This document shows, piece after piece, positions 25,388 to 32,920 of a stretch of DNA of 64,000 bases (its first letter is position 1; each line of letters opens with the position of its first letter). The stretch lies in assembly GCA_963704335.1 (NCBI GenBank), contig OY969889.1, forward strand, positions 1,302,001 to 1,366,000, in the 5' to 3' direction. The notes below the pieces were generated by a model. The model did not search any database. It was not told where the DNA came from and was given only the letters and a program-made list of their open reading frames with translations. Source of the stretch: PALSA-612 sp963704335 (lineage in GTDB: Bacteria > Actinomycetota > Thermoleophilia > Gaiellales > Gaiellaceae). The translations under genes were made by a program, and so were the position numbers.

Positions 25388-25774
25388 TCAGACGGTGGCC
25401 GAGACGCGACACGTCTCGAGTCGCGGCCCGGAGGCCCGCACGACGATCGAGTCCCGGCCGAACCAGTTGTCGATCGTGCGGCGGAGCTTCACGGTGCGGC
25501 TGTCGCGACTGCGAATCACGCCGCGAAACACGGTCCTCCGCTCGCGCAGAAGGATCACGTTCCAGGCCGTGTTCCGCTGCTGTGCCCGGATCTCGAGCTC
25601 GATGCGAATCTCATCGTCATCGGCCCGGACCCGGATGGTGATACGACTCGACGCCGTGCACGTGCCGGTCTTTCGAACCTCCGTGTCGTCGTCCGCGGTA
25701 GCGACGGCAGGAAGCGAAAGCGCCGCGCAGGCGGCGACGGCGGCGAGCAGCAACATCCGCTGATCGAGCTTCAT
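25388..25774 (-). CDS. Small secreted protein, paralogue of 27876-28268
   Basis: 128 aa. Signal peptide MKLDQRMLLLAAVAACAALSLPAVATA. The mature part (RKTGTCTASSRITIRVRADDDEIRIELEIRAQQRNTAWNVILLRERRTVFRGVIRSR) matches the protein at 27876-28268 in order and spacing: R-x-G-x-C-T, the I-E-x-E-x-E strand, the N-x-x-W-N-V-x-L strand and two cysteines. It looks like an all-beta fold stapled by one disulphide. It lies just after the response-regulator gene on the same strand, so it may be a target or accessory of that two-component system. The family is unknown to me. Confidence 0.75.
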   Translation of the reverse strand: MKLDQRMLLLAAVAACAALSLPAVATADDDTEVRKTGTCTASSRITIRVRADDDEIRIELEIRAQQRNTAWNVILLRERRTVFRGVIRSRDSRTVKLRRTIDNWFGRDSIVVRASGPRLETCRVSATV

Positions 25775-25825
25775 CGCCACTGACCTTGCCCGCGGAGGAG
25801 TAGGCGTCGCAATGAGACATCAGTC

Positions 25826-26458
25826 CTAGGACTGGCGGCCTGTGATGCCGTTTCGCTCGGCCCAGAGCGCGGCTTGAGTGCGGTCAGTGACACCGATCTG
25901 CCGAAAGATGCTTGTCAGGTGGGCCTTCACGGTCTTCTCGCTGATGTCCAGGCGTCGCGCGATCAGCTTGTTCGGCAGTCCCTCCGCGACGAGGACGAGG
26001 ACCTCGCGCTCGCGGTCCGAGAGCCCCTCGGCCGGAGCTGCCGCCCGCCGTGCGCCGAGGAGCGCGCGGGCCGCCCTCGGGTCGAGGGGCGCGTCGCCGC
26101 GTGCAGCCGACTCGATTGCCTTCCTGAGCTCGTCGGGCTCGACGTCCTTGAGCAGATAGCCGGCCGCGCCGGCATCGAGCGCCTGCAGGATCTTCGCCCG
26201 GTCCGAGAAGGAGGTAAGGACGACGACGGCCGCGTCGGGCTGTTGCTCCTTGATCTGCCGCGTGGCCTCGATCCCGTCGACGACGGGCATCTCGAGATCC
26301 ATCAAGATCACATCCGGCCGGAGGTCCCGGCACATCTTCACGGCGAGCTCGCCGTCAGGCGCTTCACCGACGAGCTCGACGCCCGCGAATGTCGACAGCA
26401 GCTGTGCCAGCCCCTGACGAACGACCGTGTGGTCGTCGGCGATGACGACGCGGATCAC
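25826..26458 (-). CDS. NarL/LuxR-type response regulator
   Basis: 210 aa, GTG start. Receiver domain: acidic D8-D9 pair, phospho-acceptor D54 (ILMDLEMP), conserved T/S (LTSFSD) and K (LLKDVEPDEL). The C-terminal LuxR helix-turn-helix is LSDREREVLVLVAEGLPNKLIARRLDISEKTVKAHLTSIFRQIGVTDRTQAALWA. It shares one base with the kinase stop, so the two are translated together. Its targets are probably nearby, including the flanking paralogous secreted proteins. Confidence 0.95.
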   Translation of the reverse strand: MIRVVIADDHTVVRQGLAQLLSTFAGVELVGEAPDGELAVKMCRDLRPDVILMDLEMPVVDGIEATRQIKEQQPDAAVVVLTSFSDRAKILQALDAGAAGYLLKDVEPDELRKAIESAARGDAPLDPRAARALLGARRAAAPAEGLSDREREVLVLVAEGLPNKLIARRLDISEKTVKAHLTSIFRQIGVTDRTQAALWAERNGITGRQS

Positions 26459-27762
26459 TAGGCGGGCACCTCGAGCAGGAACGTTGTTCCTGCCCCCGGG
26501 GTCGACGCCACCTCTAGGCGTCCGCCTTGCCGCGCTGCGAGCTCTTCGAGCAGCGAGAGGCCGACGTGGCCCTCGGCTCGGCTCTCCTCGCGCTGAGCCG
26601 CTGTGAAGCCTGCGCCGTCGTCGACAACCGCGAGCTGGGCCAGCCCATTGTCACACGAAACGCGGATCGAGACGTTCGACGCGCCGGCATGCCGCCGCAC
26701 GTTGCGCACAGCCTCGCCTGCGGCCCTGTAGAAGAGTCGCTCCACATTCTCGGAGAGCGGCTCGTCGGTGACGTCGATCGTGGTCTCCACCTCGTCCGCC
26801 GCGAGTGGGGCGACAATGTCTGTGAGGGCGGCTTCGAGACCGGCGGCCTGCAGGCTCGGAGGGTGTATCTCGACCAGAGCCGACCGAAGGCGTCTCATCG
26901 CGTCGCGCGTCGCCCCCGCGGCTTTGCGAACCGTCGAGCGCATCTCCTCCGGCGACTGTTGATCGGCCTGCTCCGAGATCGAGCTGAGTGAATACGAGAT
27001 ACCGGCGAGATCCTGAACCACCCCGTCGTGAAGATCAGCCGCGATGCGCCGGCGCTCGTCGTCAGATGCCTCGAGAGAGCGCACCAGCAGGGCCTCTCGT
27101 TCCTCCTGGCTGCGACGCAGTCGTTGCGCCAGTCGCCAGGCGAGGGGTACCTGGACGAGCCAGAGCAGGATGAGGCTGGCGAGCAGCAGGCCTGCGAACG
27201 GGAGCCAGATCCTGCGGCCCGTCGAGGCCACCGACGAGCTCCGCTGGTACGCCTCGTAGAGGAGCGGCGTGCCGTCGGGCGCCCGGACCGGCAGATACAC
27301 CTCGTAGAGGCTTCCCTGGCCGCGCTCGAACCGGTTCTCGGCGCCCTCGAGGCTGCTCAGCTCGGAGCGGGCCTCTCCGTTGGCGAGCACCTCGAGCTTC
27401 TCGTCGTCGAGCGGAAACGTTTCTCCGATCAGTCTCGGCTCGTCCGAGTAGACGATGCGTCCGTCCGCATCCCAGAGCTTGACGCGCACGATGCGCTCGC
27501 CCAGCACTCGCTCCTGCACGATCCGGTCGAGCGCTCCCAGCGCCGCCGGGTCGCCCGACAGCACGCCGTCGCGCAACGCCGGCTCCACGATGCTCTGGCC
27601 GGTGAGCACGGCGAACTGCCGTGCGTCCCGGATCCCCTCGCTGCGGCCCAGGTTGCGAAAGACCAGCAGCGACCCCACGAGGAACAGCGCCAGCACGACG
27701 AGCCCTGTGAGCGCGAACTGGACGACCGCACGCGTGGTCGAAGAGACACCGGATCGCTCCAT
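26458..27762 (-). CDS. Membrane sensor histidine kinase (HisKA_3 type)
   Basis: 434 aa. Two membrane helices (about 13-37 and 186-206) enclose an extracytoplasmic sensor domain of about 150 residues (VKLWDADGRIVYSDEPRLIGETFPL...), probably a PAS/dCache-like fold. Residues 233-300 are the dimerisation and phospho-acceptor region with H245 in IAADLHDGVVQDL. The ATPase follows: AGEAVRNVRRHAGASN (N box), VVDDGAGF and GHVGLSLLEELAARQGG. It partners the adjacent response regulator. The secreted paralogue at 27876 is transcribed divergently 113 nt away. Confidence 0.95.
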   Translation of the reverse strand: MERSGVSSTTRAVVQFALTGLVVLALFLVGSLLVFRNLGRSEGIRDARQFAVLTGQSIVEPALRDGVLSGDPAALGALDRIVQERVLGERIVRVKLWDADGRIVYSDEPRLIGETFPLDDEKLEVLANGEARSELSSLEGAENRFERGQGSLYEVYLPVRAPDGTPLLYEAYQRSSSVASTGRRIWLPFAGLLLASLILLWLVQVPLAWRLAQRLRRSQEEREALLVRSLEASDDERRRIAADLHDGVVQDLAGISYSLSSISEQADQQSPEEMRSTVRKAAGATRDAMRRLRSALVEIHPPSLQAAGLEAALTDIVAPLAADEVETTIDVTDEPLSENVERLFYRAAGEAVRNVRRHAGASNVSIRVSCDNGLAQLAVVDDGAGFTAAQREESRAEGHVGLSLLEELAARQGGRLEVASTPGAGTTFLLEVPA

Positions 27763-27875
27763 GACCCGCTTTCTACCCCTTCGTGGGTCGGCCTACGACC
27801 AATGTCCGATTGCGGCTGCGACCGGGGCGAGGGCAGATTTGGCGCATGGATGCCACGAGTCGAGAGGAGCGGAGC

Positions 27876-28268
27876 ATGAGGAAGGTAATTGCAGCGAGTG
27901 TGGCGGCACTGTGCGGTCTGACGATTGCGGTCGCAGCCGCATCTGCAGGAGTAGCGAAGGATGGCGACATCATCCGCCGCGGCAACTGCACGGGCTCAAC
28001 CGACTGGAAGCTCAAGCTGAGCGAAGAGAACGGGCGCATCGAGGTCGAGTTCGAGGTCGACCAGAACCGCAACGGTGTGAGCTGGAACGTGCGCCTGTTC
28101 CAGAACGGCTCTCAGATCGCGCGAGCGACGCGCGTCACGCGCGGACCGAGCGGTTCGTTCGAGTTCAGGAAGGTCGCTCCGAACAGCGCCGGGACGGACT
28201 CGTTCCGCGCCCGCGCCACCAGGGCCTCGGGCGAAGCCTGCACGGGCACGGCGTCCGCGTCGTTCTAG
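27876..28268 (+). CDS. Small secreted protein, paralogue of 25388-25774
   Basis: 130 aa. Signal peptide MRKVIAASVAALCGLTIAVAAASA. The mature part reads RRGNCTGSTDWKLKLSEENGRIEVEFEVDQNRNGVSWNVRLFQNG, then SGSFEFRKVAPNSAGTDSFRARA and EACTGTASASF. Cysteines at both ends match those of the paralogue. ATG 27876 is preceded by GAGGAG. It is transcribed away from the kinase gene, so the two-component system sits between two copies of the same secreted family. No function is known to me. Confidence 0.78.
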   Translation: MRKVIAASVAALCGLTIAVAAASAGVAKDGDIIRRGNCTGSTDWKLKLSEENGRIEVEFEVDQNRNGVSWNVRLFQNGSQIARATRVTRGPSGSFEFRKVAPNSAGTDSFRARATRASGEACTGTASASF

Positions 28269-28276
28269 GTGCAGCG

Positions 28277-28531
28277 CTACGGATGAACCTCGGCTGGGGG
28301 CTGGCCGCGCAACACCCGGATCAGCCCCCAGAGCGACACGACCGCCCACACCCCCTCGAGCAGCAGGAATCCCCACTGCTCCTCGTGCCAGGCGAGCACC
28401 GCCAGCACGGCCGAGCCGACGAGGTTGAGAACGAGGTAGACGCGCGAGTGTTGGTCGAGGAAGCCAAACTGGGCCGCGCCGTACGCCACCAGGATGAGCA
28501 GCGCGCCGACGATCTGTACGACCTGAGCCAC
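28277..28531 (-). CDS. Small three-helix membrane protein (CBU_0592-like)
   Basis: 84 aa, GTG start. Three predicted helices: VQIVGALLILVAYGAAQFG, RVYLVLNLVGSAVLAVLAW and WGFLLLEGVWAVVSLWGLIRVLR. The L-N-x-x-G-S-x-x-L-A and E-G-x-W-A-x-x-S-L-x-G-L pattern recalls the small CBU_0592 family, whose function is unknown. It follows the SnoaL-like gene on the same strand after 15 nt, probably as one operon with it and the Ada-AlkA gene. Confidence 0.75.
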   Translation of the reverse strand: MAQVVQIVGALLILVAYGAAQFGFLDQHSRVYLVLNLVGSAVLAVLAWHEEQWGFLLLEGVWAVVSLWGLIRVLRGQPPAEVHP

Positions 28532-28546
28532 GCGGCCGAGCGTAGC

Positions 28547-28897
28547 TCAGTCACTCAGGAGCGGCCAGACGCAGGCGTGAACGCAGAGCCAGCCGTCGCC
28601 GCGCCGTTCGTACGTGTCGACGTAGCGTCCGTAGCGGCCCGGTTGCCTCGTCGTTCGGGCGGACACCACTGCCGTGTCGCCGTCCACGTGGATCCGTAGC
28701 TGGTCGAAGGCGAGAGCGGGCGACGGATTGCTGCGCAGGCTTTCCACGTACCGCTCGTGCGGCCAGACATCGCCCGTCGCTCCGTCGAGGTAGGCGAAGT
28801 CAGGCGAGAGAATCGGCTCGAGGAGCTCCCACGAGCCCTGCCTGAACGCCTCGATGAACTGGTCGTTGAGCTCGGTCAATGCGGTGTTGTCGTCCAC
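28547..28897 (-). CDS. SnoaL-like / NTF2-fold protein (DUF4440 type)
   Basis: 116 aa, GTG 28897 with AAGGAGG 5 nt upstream. The pattern LTELNDQFIEAFRQGSWELLEPILSPDFAYLDGATGDVWPHERYVESL...LRIHVDGDTAVVSARTTRQPG...YERRGDGWLCVHACVWPL is a cone-shaped NTF2-like fold, as in ketosteroid-isomerase relatives. Such small proteins either isomerise or bind hydrophobic ligands; active-site residues are not diagnostic here. Its first 98 bases overlap the 3' end of the Ada-AlkA gene, and its ribosome site lies within that gene. Confidence 0.82.
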   Translation of the reverse strand: MDDNTALTELNDQFIEAFRQGSWELLEPILSPDFAYLDGATGDVWPHERYVESLRSNPSPALAFDQLRIHVDGDTAVVSARTTRQPGRYGRYVDTYERRGDGWLCVHACVWPLLSD

Positions 28898-30275
28898 GTC
28901 TCCTCCTTGTCGTCGTCCACAGATGTGTTGCCACGAGCGCACGCCACGGCCGCCAGCGTTCCGCCGCTTCGCCCAGCGTCTCGTGCGGCGCGAGCTCGGC
29001 GTAGGCGTGTCGGAGCCCGAGATCCGTCGTCGGAAAGGCGTCGGGCTCTCCCAGCCGGAGGGCGATGTAGTGCGCGGTCCACGGCCCGAGACCGGGGAGG
29101 GCCGCGACGGACGCGACGACCTCGTCGAGCGTCACGCTCCGGTCGAGGCGTACGCGATCTTCGAGGGCTGCATGGGCGAACGTGCGGATCGCCTCTGCGC
29201 GCGCCGGCATGAGGCCGACGCCCGCATAGTCGGCGTCGACAAGTGTCGCGGCCGACGGGAACGTGTGTGTGAGGCCCAGCGGCTCGAGCCCAGGGACACG
29301 AGTGCCGAGCCGCTCGACGAGGCGTCCGCTGACCGTGTTCGCCGCCGTGACCGACACCTGTTGCCCGATGATCGCGCGCACTCCCAGTTCGAAGGGGCTC
29401 CACGTCCCCGGAGGGCGCAGGCCCGGTCGCTCACGGATCAGCCGCCCGACGATCCTGTCGGCGGCCAGGATGCGGACGGGCTCATCGACTTCGAGATCGA
29501 GGTTCGCGATGTGGCGAGCCCGCTGCACGACGTGTACGAGCTCTTCCCAGTGGGGCAGATGGGCACGTAGCAGCAGATGGTCGTCTCCACCTGGACGGAG
29601 CTCGAGGACACCGCCCGCTTCACCGACCACAATCGTCCTCCGATACGTGTCTCCGGCAACGCTTTCTACGCCGGGGATCGCGCGGCCGGTGAAGTAGGCC
29701 AGCAGCGCCGGCCAGTCGAGTGGGCCGCAGTAAGGGAGCCTCAGGACGAGACCGCCGTCCGCCGCGAGCCGGTCTGCCCGGCGGCGCCGCGCTCGTAGAG
29801 CGCTCGGCGCCTCACGGAAGACCTCCTGGCAGACGCGGTTGAACTGCCGCAGGCTGCCGAAGCCTGCAGCGAAGGCGATCTGCCCGACCGGGAGGTCGGT
29901 CTCGTCGAGCAGACGGCGCGCGAGATGTGCCCGCGCCGATCGCGCCAGGGCGTCGGGCGTCACCCCGAGGTGGCTCATGAACAGACGCCGCAGGTGCCGC
30001 GCCGACACACCGAGCCGTGCGCCGAGCTCGGCTTCCGCCCCCACGTCGAGCGCGCCGTCGAGGATCAAGCGCACGGCGCGGCAGACGAGCTCCGGCGCCG
30101 ACGTGGTCACGGACTCCGGCCAGCGGTAGGGACGGCACCGGTGGCAGGCGCGGAAGCCGGCAGCCTCGGCGGCGGCGGCCAGCGGAAAGCTGCGGACGTT
30201 CTCGGCGCGCGGGCGTGCCGGACAACCGGGCCGGCAGTAGATACCCGTAGTCACGACCGCCGAGAACGTGCTCAC
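28800..30275 (-). CDS. Ada-AlkA fusion: methyl-sensing regulator and 3-methyladenine glycosylase
   Basis: 491 aa, GTG start. Residues 1-55 are the Ada zinc/methyl-phosphotriester domain with C14, C18 (YCRPGC), C44 and C47 (CHRC). Residues 60-165 are an AraC-type DNA-binding domain. Residues 175-460 form AlkA: an N-domain, AIIGQQVSVTAA, then LPGLGPWTAHYIALRLGEPDAFPTTDLGLRHA with the catalytic Asp in TDLGL. It should sense methylation and excise alkylated bases. No MGMT domain is present. After THLW, where homologues end, about 32 extra residues run on over the start of the next gene. The usual RFDGRFF start is missing. Confidence 0.9.
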   Translation of the reverse strand: MSTFSAVVTTGIYCRPGCPARPRAENVRSFPLAAAAEAAGFRACHRCRPYRWPESVTTSAPELVCRAVRLILDGALDVGAEAELGARLGVSARHLRRLFMSHLGVTPDALARSARAHLARRLLDETDLPVGQIAFAAGFGSLRQFNRVCQEVFREAPSALRARRRRADRLAADGGLVLRLPYCGPLDWPALLAYFTGRAIPGVESVAGDTYRRTIVVGEAGGVLELRPGGDDHLLLRAHLPHWEELVHVVQRARHIANLDLEVDEPVRILAADRIVGRLIRERPGLRPPGTWSPFELGVRAIIGQQVSVTAANTVSGRLVERLGTRVPGLEPLGLTHTFPSAATLVDADYAGVGLMPARAEAIRTFAHAALEDRVRLDRSVTLDEVVASVAALPGLGPWTAHYIALRLGEPDAFPTTDLGLRHAYAELAPHETLGEAAERWRPWRALVATHLWTTTRRRRGRQHRIDRAQRPVHRGVQAGLVGAPRADSLA

Positions 30276-30338
30276 GGTGCAGATATACCGTGCGGAGGAG
30301 CGCCTGACCGGCCGAATCCGGACAGGCCGCGCGCCACG

Positions 30339-30920
30339 TCAGACGTGAGCGAGCACGCCGTCCAGCGGCCGCGGCACGCGGGAGAGGTCGAGCGCGTTGA
30401 CGAGCAACGGTGCGTAGCGCTGCTTTCTGTTCCACATGAACCGCCAGAGCTGCTCTTCGTAGGGAAGCTCGCGCTTCGCAGGCTGCTTCTGGAACGTGCG
30501 GAACGATCCGAGCTCACCTTCGGCCGCGATTACCTCTTCCACGACCGCCGTACCCGCCGCGCGGACGAGCTCGTGCTCGAGGTCTTCCACGCACACGAAG
30601 AAGCCAAGGCGCTCCATCCCGGCGCGGGTGAGGTTCGAGCCGAAGCCGGTGCGCTCGAGGGCACGCCGGAAGTCACCCTCCTCGGCTTCGTCGCAGAGGC
30701 CTGCGAGCTTGACGTCCGCCCTCTGCGGGCCGAAGCGCTCGAGGAACCTGCCGATCGCCTGCGCACCCCCGATCGGGATGATCGAAATGCCCTCGGCGGG
30801 GAGGTCGCGGCCGCGTCGCTCGGCTAGCGCTTCGAGTGCGAGCCGGTCGCTCGTGCCCTCGACGAGCACGACCGAACGCTCGTCCACTAGCCTCTCTGAT
30901 GTCAGGCGATGAATTTCCAC
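30339..30920 (-). CDS. Stand-alone TOPRIM-domain protein (OLD-nuclease-like)
   Basis: 193 aa, GTG start at 30920 (GTG 30887 is also possible). The TOPRIM core is seen as VVLVEGTSDRLALEALAERRG (catalytic Glu in EGTSD) and VKLAGLCDEAEEGDF (acidic D-x-D-like pair), with ISIIPIGGAQAIGRFLERFG between. This is the nuclease half of OLD-family enzymes, here without the ABC ATPase. Similar stand-alone proteins occur in actinobacteria, with unknown roles. There are 23 nt to the divergent VOC gene. Confidence 0.78.
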   Translation of the reverse strand: MEIHRLTSERLVDERSVVLVEGTSDRLALEALAERRGRDLPAEGISIIPIGGAQAIGRFLERFGPQRADVKLAGLCDEAEEGDFRRALERTGFGSNLTRAGMERLGFFVCVEDLEHELVRAAGTAVVEEVIAAEGELGSFRTFQKQPAKRELPYEEQLWRFMWNRKQRYAPLLVNALDLSRVPRPLDGVLAHV

Positions 30921-30943
30921 GTTGGCACCGGTCTTCAGTCGAG

Positions 30944-31321
30944 ATGACGCTGGACCACCTTCAAACGGTGACGCTGTTCGTCGAGGACCTCGACGCTGCG
31001 AGACAGTTCTACCTTGACGTCTTCGGCGTGCCGCTCGTCTTCGAGGACGACGAGTCGGTCGTGTTCAGGTTCGGGGGCACGCTGGTCAACCTTCTGCAGG
31101 CGAAGGCGGCGGTCGAGCTCATCGATCCTGCGCCAGTGGGAGGTGCCGACGCGGGAGCCCGTTTCCAGCTCACGATCGAGGTCGATGACGTGGACGCCGT
31201 GTGCGCCGAGCTCGCTGAACGCGGGGTGCAGCTGCTCAACGGTCCGCTCGACCGGCCCTGGGGTGTACGCACCGCCAGCTTCCGGGATCCCGGCGGACAT
31301 ATCTGGGAGATCGCGAAGTAA
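30944..31321 (+). CDS. VOC-superfamily (glyoxalase/bleomycin-resistance-like) protein
   Basis: 125 aa. Two beta-alpha-beta-beta-beta modules: LDHLQTVTLFVEDLDAARQFYLDVFGVPLVFEDDESVVFRFGGTLVNLL and FQLTIEVDDVDAVCAELAERGVQLLNGPLDRPWGVRTASFRDPGGHIWEIAK. A conserved metal-type H (LDH) at the start and E near the end (IWEI) are present, so it may bind a divalent metal. ATG 30944 was chosen since earlier starts overlap the divergent TOPRIM gene. The substrate is unknown. Confidence 0.85.
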   Translation: MTLDHLQTVTLFVEDLDAARQFYLDVFGVPLVFEDDESVVFRFGGTLVNLLQAKAAVELIDPAPVGGADAGARFQLTIEVDDVDAVCAELAERGVQLLNGPLDRPWGVRTASFRDPGGHIWEIAK

Positions 31322-31325
31322 GCGG

Positions 31326-31480
31326 CTAGCGCGGGCAGAGCAGCTTGTCCAGGTACAGGCCCATGGCGTGAAGCGCGTCCTGGCTGATGCCGTTGACCGA
31401 GATCACGACGATGCGACGAGCGTCGCGCGAGCCGGCGACGAACGTCGCGTAGCCGGGCGTGCCGCACCTGGGTCGCCGAG
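31326..31480 (-). pseudogene. C-terminal remnant of a beta-lactamase-like serine hydrolase
   Basis: Only the tail of the family is readable: CGTPGYATFVAGSRDARRIVVISVNGIS followed by DALHAMGLYLDKLLC. It resembles the last strands of class C beta-lactamase / D-Ala-D-Ala carboxypeptidase-like proteins, which continue G-x-T-P-G-Y. The SxxK and YxN active-site parts are absent. Upstream the reading frame enters unrelated sequence that belongs to the fragment on the other strand. It is probably the result of a deletion. Confidence 0.5.
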
Positions 31481-31485
31481 TTCCG

Positions 31486-31919
31486 ATGAGCGAGGCTCGG
31501 GCGACCGTCCAGTTCCCCCTCGGGACGATTCCGTCCCTGGGGGCCTCAGACGCGGTGTACGTGCGCGACGACGTCATGGGGGGCATGGCCACGCTCGCCT
31601 ACGAGGGCGGCCGGACCATGTTGACCAATGGCCGTCGGCGGACGTGCAGGCACGCGTGGCCATCGTTCCCTCGTACGGCAGCGCGGAAGAGGTCTCCGTC
31701 GGGTCGGAGCGCGGCCTCTGGATCGCAGGCGCCGCCCGCGGAACGTTCACCCTGGTCGGAGCCGACGGTGAAGTCCACCGCGAGCACTTCGACGTCGCCG
31801 AGGGTGCGCTCCTCTGGCGTCACGACGGGCTGGAGTTCCTGCTGCAGGGAGCCGGGACGAAGGCCACCGCAGCAGCGCTCGCTGCCGCGGTGAGGCCTCC
31901 GTCGCGTTCTGCCGGCTAG
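31486..31919 (+). pseudogene. Truncated and frameshifted C-terminal part of an uncharacterised actinobacterial protein
   Basis: Two frames combine into one plausible domain: LGASDAVYVRDDVMGGMATLAYEGG...LT, then after a one-base shift near 31625, SADVQARVAIVPSYGSAEEVSVGSERGLWIAGAARGTFTLVGADGEVHREHFDVAEGALLWRHDGLEFLLQG. It looks like the C-terminal domain found behind zinc-finger anti-sigma or lipoprotein-like proteins in actinobacteria. The N-terminal part is missing. It abuts the serine-hydrolase remnant on the opposite strand, so the locus looks like a deletion scar. Confidence 0.5.
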
Positions 31920-32812
31920 ACGCCGGCCATGAGCACGTCGTGCGGCAGCACGTCCGCGCCGACGATCGCGCCGGTCTCGCTCGGCAGCTTCATCTCCACG
32001 GGCGTCTCGGGGCCGGGCACCGAGTCCTCGAGCCGGGCGACGATGCGTCCGGCATCGACGCGAGCCGGGTAGTCGTGGACGGGCAGAACGAACGTGTTCT
32101 GCAGGGCCTTCTTGACCGCCGCCTTCTCCTCGCGCTTCGTCGTTCCGTGGTTGCCCGTCGGCTGCGGCTCGTGCTCGAGGATCTGGTAGATCGGCTCCAC
32201 GATCTGGTTCTGGATGTCGTAGATGACATCGCCGCAGATGCACGCCGTCCCCACGGCCGTGTCGACGAGCACGTTCATCGAGCCCTCGGTGTGGCCGCCC
32301 GCGGTCTCGCACCGCACTCCCGGGATGATCTCCTCCGGGCCGGAGAGCTCGAGGTCGAGCAGCCGCAGCGCGCCCGGCGTGTGCAGACGGTCCACGAGGT
32401 GCTTGACGTACTCGGCGGGATACTGCTCGCCCATCAATCCCGACACCGAGTACTCGAGCTCGCGCCTGTTGACGACGACCGTCGTCGAGATCGGGAAGAG
32501 GCTGTCCTGGCCGGCGTGGTCGATGTGCAGGTGCGTGTGCAGGATCCAGCGGATGTCACGGGGCGTCAGCTCGAACCGGGCGAGCTGGTTCTCCAGCTCC
32601 ATCTCCTCGGTCACGTAACCGGTCATCCCCAGCCGGTCCATGATGCCGGCATGGCTGGCGCCGGTATCGACGAGGATGGGCTCCTCCCCGCCGAGGATCA
32701 GGAATCCGAACGTCGGGATCTTCTTTCGCACCCCCATGTCGCGGCCGAGCACCAGAAAGCTGGACTCGATGTCGATGTCGATGAGGCTGAGAAGCTTTAT
32801 CTCCAGGGCCAT
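31916..32812 (-). CDS. N-acyl-homoserine-lactonase-like metallo-beta-lactamase-fold hydrolase
   Basis: 298 aa. Metal motif H94-x-H96-x-D98-H99 in ILHTHLHIDHAG, later GGHTEGSMNV, CGDVIYD and VLPVHDYP. VDTGASHAG before it and the overall length resemble AHL lactonases of the AiiA/AttM type, which open lactone rings; other esters are possible. ATG 32812 has AAGGAG 8 nt upstream. A clear promoter lies at 32853-32881. It diverges from the aminotransferase/LVIVD/DUF3500 run. There is a related second copy at 57296-57919. Confidence 0.83.
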   Translation of the reverse strand: MALEIKLLSLIDIDIESSFLVLGRDMGVRKKIPTFGFLILGGEEPILVDTGASHAGIMDRLGMTGYVTEEMELENQLARFELTPRDIRWILHTHLHIDHAGQDSLFPISTTVVVNRRELEYSVSGLMGEQYPAEYVKHLVDRLHTPGALRLLDLELSGPEEIIPGVRCETAGGHTEGSMNVLVDTAVGTACICGDVIYDIQNQIVEPIYQILEHEPQPTGNHGTTKREEKAAVKKALQNTFVLPVHDYPARVDAGRIVARLEDSVPGPETPVEMKLPSETGAIVGADVLPHDVLMAGV

Positions 32813-32852
32813 TGCGAACTCTCCTTCCGCGGTCGGCGCCGTTGGCCGCCTG

Positions 32853-32881
32853 GGTATACAACGGGCGCCCCGCAGTGTCAA
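32853..32881 (-). promoter_or_regulatory. Sigma-70-type promoter of the lactonase-like gene
   Basis: On the minus strand TTGACA (32881-32876) is followed by a 17-nt spacer and TATACC (32858-32853). This is a near-consensus vegetative promoter, placed about 40 nt upstream of the ATG at 32812, leaving room for the Shine-Dalgarno site. It lies in the 108-nt divergent region shared with the aminotransferase gene. Confidence 0.7.
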
Positions 32882-32920
32882 TGCGCACAACTAACGCGCT
32901 GATGCGGCGTCCCAGTCCAC

